A DNA stretch of 64,000 bases from Coturnix japonica. Lineage: Eukaryota > Chordata > Aves > Galliformes > Phasianidae. Position 1 is the first letter of the stretch, and each line of letters begins with the position of its first letter. A program made the translations under genes and the position numbers. Location: NCBI RefSeq assembly GCF_001577835.2, contig NC_029518.1, positions 36,471,830 through 36,535,829 on the forward strand, written 5' to 3'. Positions 59,126-64,000 of this stretch are shown here, in pieces. The notes under the pieces were generated by a model. That model did not search any database. It had not been told where the DNA came from and saw only the letters and a list, made by a program, of their open reading frames with translations.

Positions 59126-61894
59126 GGGAATAACCCAGAGTTTTGGAGCACTGCTCCAAAAAAGCACGCTTAAGCTAAGCAACCCAATGAATGCCTGTTA
59201 ATGAAGAAGAAAGTACAGTCAAGCACTGGGAGCAGTGCTAGGGAAAGAACAGAGGCCCATCCAAACAACTGGCAGTAAGCAAAGATAAGAACATGAAAAC
59301 ATAATCCATCACGGTGATAGGGTGTTTTTAAGCAAGAGATGACTTGGCATCAACTCCTTCACTGCACAGACTTTTACTGGGAGGAAAAAAACAAAACACA
59401 ATGGCTTCAGCTTATGGAGAAACAGCTTATCACAGTAAGAGGCATGAGAAAGCACAGATAGGAAACACGCAAAGATATCTCCTTTTCTCCCTCATTCTGC
59501 TACTTGACTGCAGATAGGAGGCAAATAATAAATGGTCCCTGCTCTCCCTTACCTCTAATGAATCAGTTATTCAGTCAATACTGGTTTCACGCATCAGCAT
59601 ATGTCTCCAGAACAACTGTTTGCTGGTTGAACACACACTTCCATACTTTAATTAATATCACACTCACAGTCCAGAGAAACATTAAGTGCATAAATGTTTC
59701 TCAACAGTTGTTAGCTAAATTGCAGTCATTATAGTTTTTATTAATGTGTCCGGTTACGAAAGCAGACTAAAGCTACCATATTTTACTGAGAACATGATCC
59801 TGCAGGTATGTAGTATGGCCAACTGAAATCACCTCAATGATTTGATGTTAAAAAGAAACAGCCCCATGTAACAGAAGAACATACATACCAACATTACAGG
59901 TGTGAGAAACTGTAACTTCTTGAATAAGTTTTTAATTTCTCCAAGCTTATTGTTTCACTGTCAGCTTAGCATTTCAATTTTCATCTTCTTATTTTAAGAA
60001 CTGAATGTCGTTCAACTCTTCTTTAACCCTTCTTCTGTTCTTGTAAAACTTGACACCAGTACTGCAAACTTCAGATGCTCCATTTGGACCAAGTTTAACT
60101 CCTGAAACCATTTAGGCAGTCGTGGAGGTGGGAAGAGAACTTAACCCTTTGAATTACCTAAGGCTGAGTGATGACACAAACTCCCACAGCACGTAATACC
60201 CAAAGCCAGATGAACAGAACTTCATGTAGAAGTGGGTATTAAAAATAAACAAACGCCAAGCTTAAGGATCAACTAGGAATTAAAAGATACAGGTTATTCC
60301 ATAACATCCAAAGCCTATCTCTTGCTTCAGCAAGTCTTGATGCTCTCTACTCAATCAGGCTTAGTGATTACACCCTCACATGCAATCATGATTTGACATT
60401 TCTTAAGTCTGCATATTCAGTAACTAGATAGGATTGTTAATTCCAGTGTGAATTTGCAACCAATACCGATTAAGCAATCACAAAGTGTGATAACAGTGTT
60501 TAGCAATCCAGCTCTAGAGCCATGTGGGAAGAGCATGCAGAAACACTCCCTTCCTCTTTTTACCTGACTCTGTTTTCCTTCTGGGCTCCCTCCCTTTGAG
60601 TCCTCCATATTGGCACAGTGCTTCTCCAAGACTTGAAAGTAAGGTGAAAGGTATGGGGGAAAAACCATGTGGGAAAGTATCCCATCCTGTGCTGTAGTTC
60701 CCCCACCTCAGGATAATTTCTTATCCTGGGAAGGGAGCAGCTTCTGGTGTTGCTGTTCTCATTGCCAGTTGCAAGCTGGCTCAGACCTCACTGCTCATTG
60801 AGGTTAAATAACAGCTTATTCAAGTTTCCATGAGGCACCTAGGAAGCATGTTTCCCAAATCCTCATGGGTAAGCTGAATTTCACCTGTACACCTAAAAGA
60901 AGCATTTCCAGTAAGGGCTATTTTCCTTCTCATGTATATTTGCTTCACTGCCACAGCTGCTCAATAACCTTAAATATAAAAAACAAAGCATGAAGACTGA
61001 GAGAAGACCTGATCCAGGTCTATAAACACCTATGGTGTGGGAGCAAAGTGGGGAGGCCAGACTCTTTTCAGCAGTGTGTGGAGACAGGACAAAGGGAGAC
61101 GGCCAGAAACTAGAGCACAGGAAGTTCTGCACAAATGTGTGCAAGAACTTCTTTATGGTGATGGTGACTGAGCACTGGAACAGGCTGCCCAGGGGGTTGT
61201 AGAGTCTCCTTCTCTGGAGATATTCAAGACCCACCTGGACGCCAACCTGTGCAACCTGGTGTAGGGAACCTGCTTTGGCAGGGGTGTCAGGCTCAATCCC
61301 TGGAGATCCCTTCCAACCCCTAAGATTCTGCAAACTTCTTTCCTCTGTTTTTATCAGTTAAATGGCAAACAAATTAGCCATGAACAACGGATGACTGGAT
61401 GTCTGTGCCTCATCTGGCATTCAGCTCAGGTCTTGAACATTGCCTATTTTTGTATACTATCCTACATCACTACCACCCCCAAAACAATCATCTGAAACTG
61501 CTTATGTGGCATTCTCTGTAGAAATACAGGTTCAGCCTCTAATAACTACCTGGGACTAAACTTCAGAAGAATCTCATTTTTCACTCTTGAGAAGATAATT
61601 CTGAAACCTTAAAAGGCTTTGCTGGGCTTGAAAACTGTTTTGTAGTTCTACTTTCCACTTACAACTCAGCTAAACACAGAAACAGATGTATGCCTGGTAC
61701 GTCTTTAAGAACACCTACTTCAGGTTCAGAGCAAATAAGGTACAGCTTTTGCCATATTTCTTCCAGATGAAAGCAAAGAGCTATACATATTAGTTTTAAT
61801 ACATAATTCACTAGCGGGTGGATTAATTTTTCAGCTAGGACCAATAAGCTAATTCTAGAAAGTAAAACACTTTCCTTAGCACATATAAAAGCAT
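59126..61894. other. Gap between convergent TRIM67 and C1orf131
   Basis: AT-rich sequence with no gene, interrupted by a plus-oriented CR1 at 60990-61332. The 146-codon minus frame at 60893-61333 is antisense to that CR1 and not a gene. Confidence 0.6.
60990..61332 (+). mobile_element. CR1 LINE 3' end, plus orientation
   Basis: It starts near TGAGAGAAGACCTGATCCAG (the ORF2 region encoding LREDLI..YKYL), continues through GAGCACTGGAACAGGCTGCC and CAACCTGGTGTAGGGAACCT, and ends with GATCCCTTCCAACCCCTAAG. It is a CR1 subfamily distinct from the one near FAM89A. Confidence 0.9.
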
Positions 61895-62122
61895 CCCATG
61901 TAACCTTCTTTATTACTATAAAGTCTACTTTTTATTTATAAAATGGCAAATTGTCACATCCCCCAAGAACAAATAGGAGATAGAAAACCCTGCAACAAAA
62001 AATAAGGTAAATGAATGTCCATAAGGACATGGTGGCAGGGCAAGGGGTTACCTAAGTCTCTTCAGGTGGCAACAAGAGTTCTGTCTTAACGCTTTTTGTC
62101 CATTTCATTTGGTATCGTAAGT
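61895..62122 (-). other. C1orf131 homologue 3' UTR (inferred)
   Basis: On the minus strand the stop codon is followed by about 200 nt with AATAAA at 61936-61931 and 61914-61909. The short length is inferred from these signals. Confidence 0.55.
61931..61936 (-). terminator. Poly(A) signal of the C1orf131 homologue
   Basis: The minus strand reads AATAAA in ATAAATAAAAAG, about 190 nt after the stop codon. A second AATAAA is at 61914-61909. Confidence 0.55.
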
Positions 62123-62252
62123 TTATTTGATAACTTTAGTTGATTTAATTTTCTTTATGTCACCGCTTTGTAGAATCAAGGTCCCATCTCTGAATTTTCC
62201 AACTTGTCCTGCAGGCCAAATGCTAGGCACCGATCTCTTCCTTTTGGTCTTC
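62123..62252 (-). CDS. C1orf131: C1orf131 homologue last coding exon
   Basis: The acceptor TATTTCAG ends at 62253. The first base completes the Arg codon of the upstream exon, then 42 codons follow to TAA at 62125-62123. It encodes the conserved Faf1-type C-terminal motif. Confidence 0.9.
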
Positions 62253-64000
62253 CTGAAATAGCAGCAGAGGAAAATGAATCAAGAGAAACACCAGAAACTC
62301 ATTAAGACATTCAATACATTGAAAACTACCACCTATTTATGCAGTCAGCATTCATGTTATGCAATGCCAAATTACAGCATATATTGATCCCAGAACATTC
62401 ATTACCTGTGTTACTGGTCAAAACTTGAAGCACATTACAGAATGAACTACATTAAAACAAACATTTGAAAACAAAGATTTTCAGATAAAGGAGTCTCACA
62501 TTCCAACAAGGGAATTACACTATAATTAAGAATGTCACTGTACTTCTCAAGCCTCTATCTGCTGTACCTTGTTTTGCAAAAGTTGCTTCCCAGGGCAAAT
62601 GCTCTGAGTAAATGTCACATCCTGTGTCCCCACACAGGGATTTCTATCCATCTTAGCTGTCATCTTAAACGTGCCAGTGCAGAACTGACATGTTTTCACT
62701 TAAGCTGCACAACCAAAGCCTCTGAGACCGCTAAACATAGAACAAAGTCACCACTTTGTAATGAGAGTTCTACAGTTTTTGAAATTCACGTATAACTTGT
62801 GGTTTTAGATCGTGCATAGTTACATAGGGATAATACACCAGCAAGGCTATACCAAAGAAATTTAACTGCATTAAAAATTTCTCACCTCTCCTTCAAGACT
62901 TTCTTCTTCTTCAGAGAACCACCTTTATGTACCTGTGTTTAAAGATACCTATTTTAATGGCAAAGGAACAGGCTTTTTTTTTTTTGTCTAACCACCTCCC
63001 CCCTGCACTCTCAACATCCAGTTGTTTTTGCTTCACTGAACAAGATGCATGAAAACAAGTAGGGATACCTTTTGATGGGATAAATGATGCAATATCTTAC
63101 AGAGCACCATGCCAAGCTCTTCCTGTCACCTTGTGGAAAGCACAGTCCACCCACGACCAAAATGCTGCCCCTGCCACGTAAGGGCACACAAATCCAGCCA
63201 CACGAGGGGTATGTGATAGATCCTTGGGTCAAAAGATCTACTCAGCAGCAGGCAAGTACACCTGGCTGCCTGACTGAGCACACTGTCAAATGACAGGGTT
63301 TGCCTGTGTTTGGTCATACGCTGGCTATGCTTTAAGCCACGTGACAGAGGAGAAACAGGTCCCCTGGAAAAGAAGGTGTCAAAAGACAAGTTGGTGGAGC
63401 AGAAACCTGCCTGGCAGCCTGCTCCCACCTACAACACAGGCAGGGAACTGGCTTGGGGCCAGATGGACCATGCTAGAGGATGGATGCAACACAAACCTCA
63501 CCCTTGCTTTAAATAATGAGCAAGATCCTAGATGTAATTGTGCTGATATAAAACCAGCTGAACATCTGGCTGCTTATGGTTAGACAACACACAACAATCA
63601 TTAATTAGAGACCTTTTTTTTTGTTCCCCCTTGGGAGGCATGGAAAAAAAAAAACCCACGAGAACTGCTTATTTTGCATCATCCATCTACCATCCCCCAA
63701 GGATACAGCACTGAAACCCACCACAGCACAGGTTGAATTCTGCACCCTTCACACTACACACAACAAGCTCTGACTGGTGAGATGAGTAGTGCTGGAGTCA
63801 GGAGCTCACTTCATGGGAGCAGCAGGTGTCAAACTGAGGCACTCCTCCTGTGCCTGAGGCATTACCTGTCAGGCTCTTGGGCTAGATCTTACATGCTGGC
63901 TTTTTATAGACAGAATGTCACACAGACCTGTCCCTTATCTTCACCCTCTGTTGTTTTCTTCGCCTTCATTTTCTCCTGGTATTTCTTGTAGTTGATGTGT
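62123..64000 (-). CDS. C1orf131: C1orf131 homologue (SSU processome factor), 3' part
   Basis: Three coding exons are visible, and the 5' part lies beyond the window. C1orf131 is a basic nucleolar protein of the small-subunit (40S) processome and the counterpart of yeast Faf1, so it acts in pre-18S rRNA maturation. Exon at 63928-64000 encodes HINYKKYQEKMKAKK and an acidic GEDKGQ end. Exon at 62886-62932 encodes VHKGGSLKKKKVLKER. The last exon encodes KTKRKRSVPSIWPAGQVGKF, then RDGTLILQSGDIKKI and a basic end with TAA. The GQVGKF.xGTLIL..xDIKKI pattern is the hallmark of the family's C terminus. Phases agree at both junctions. The gene is tail-to-tail with TRIM67, as in mammals. A small exon between the first two cannot be excluded. 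Confidence 0.88.
62253..62885 (-). other. C1orf131: C1orf131 homologue intron
   Basis: A 633-nt phase-2 intron, GTGAGA donor and TTTCAG acceptor on the minus strand. No repeat is recognised. Confidence 0.85.
62886..62932 (-). CDS. C1orf131: C1orf131 homologue short Lys-rich exon
   Basis: 47 nt on the minus strand between AAACACAG and GTGAGA: 15 codons, VHKGGSLKKKKVLKE, plus two bases of Arg. The Lys run fits a nucleolar targeting segment. The exon is too short to show up in open-frame searches; it is supported by its splice sites and by phase agreement with both neighbours. Confidence 0.82.
62933..63927 (-). other. C1orf131: C1orf131 homologue intron
   Basis: A 995-nt phase-0 intron with a GTCTGT donor (weaker than consensus) and AACACAG acceptor. 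Unique sequence. Confidence 0.8.
63928..64000 (-). CDS. C1orf131: C1orf131 homologue exon, cut by window edge
   Basis: The minus strand reads HINYKKYQEKMKAKKTTEGE and DKGQ before a GTCTGT donor (phase 0). INYKKYQE is typical of the Faf1/C1orf131 family. The upstream end lies outside the window. Confidence 0.85.

Noticed and set aside
60893-61333. 146-codon minus-strand frame
   Set aside because: It is antisense to a plus-oriented CR1 3' end and has no independent support.

Overview
The window is vertebrate nuclear DNA, almost certainly from a bird. It has multi-exon genes with GT-AG introns, sharp CpG islands over first exons, and chicken repeat 1 (CR1) LINEs as nearly the only interspersed repeats, many ending in the avian tail made of ATTCTATG-type octamers. 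Three genes are recognisable: FAM89A (minus strand), TRIM67 (plus strand) and the 3' half of the C1orf131 homologue (minus strand). This order and orientation match what I know of human 1q42.2, so the region is a conserved syntenic block. I cannot fix the species.

Layout. Positions 1-140 hold a CR1 ORF2 scrap. About 240-5832 is FAM89A: exon 2 with its stop and a long 3' UTR, a 3.3-kb intron with a CR1, and exon 1 inside a CpG island (about 5400-6130). About 6.1-25.2 kb is intergenic, with CR1 pieces that include one nested insertion, and no supportable gene. At 25.2-58.8 kb lies TRIM67: a CpG-island promoter and 5' UTR with a REST-like motif, ten coding exons (2223 nt, 740 residues, every splice phase consistent) and an inferred 3' UTR of about 4.9 kb. 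At 58.8-61.9 kb is the gap between convergent gene ends, with two CR1 copies. From about 61.9 kb to the window end are the last three visible exons of C1orf131.

The genes are not an operon and share no obvious pathway. TRIM67 is a neuronal class I TRIM E3 ligase (RING, two B-boxes, coiled coil, COS, FN3, SPRY). FAM89A is a small, poorly characterised protein. C1orf131 is a nucleolar small-subunit processome factor related to yeast Faf1.

The most notable items are: (1) a well-preserved composite SINE in TRIM67 intron 1, with two tandem tRNA-like heads on a CR1-type tail, which is unusual because bird genomes are generally SINE-poor; (2) a FAM89A reading frame that stops about 48 residues before the mammalian C terminus, with apparent remnants of the lost tail downstream; (3) a REST/NRSF-like motif with a one-base-short spacer in the TRIM67 5' UTR. 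I saw no CRISPR array, no LTR retroelement and no unknown multi-gene system.
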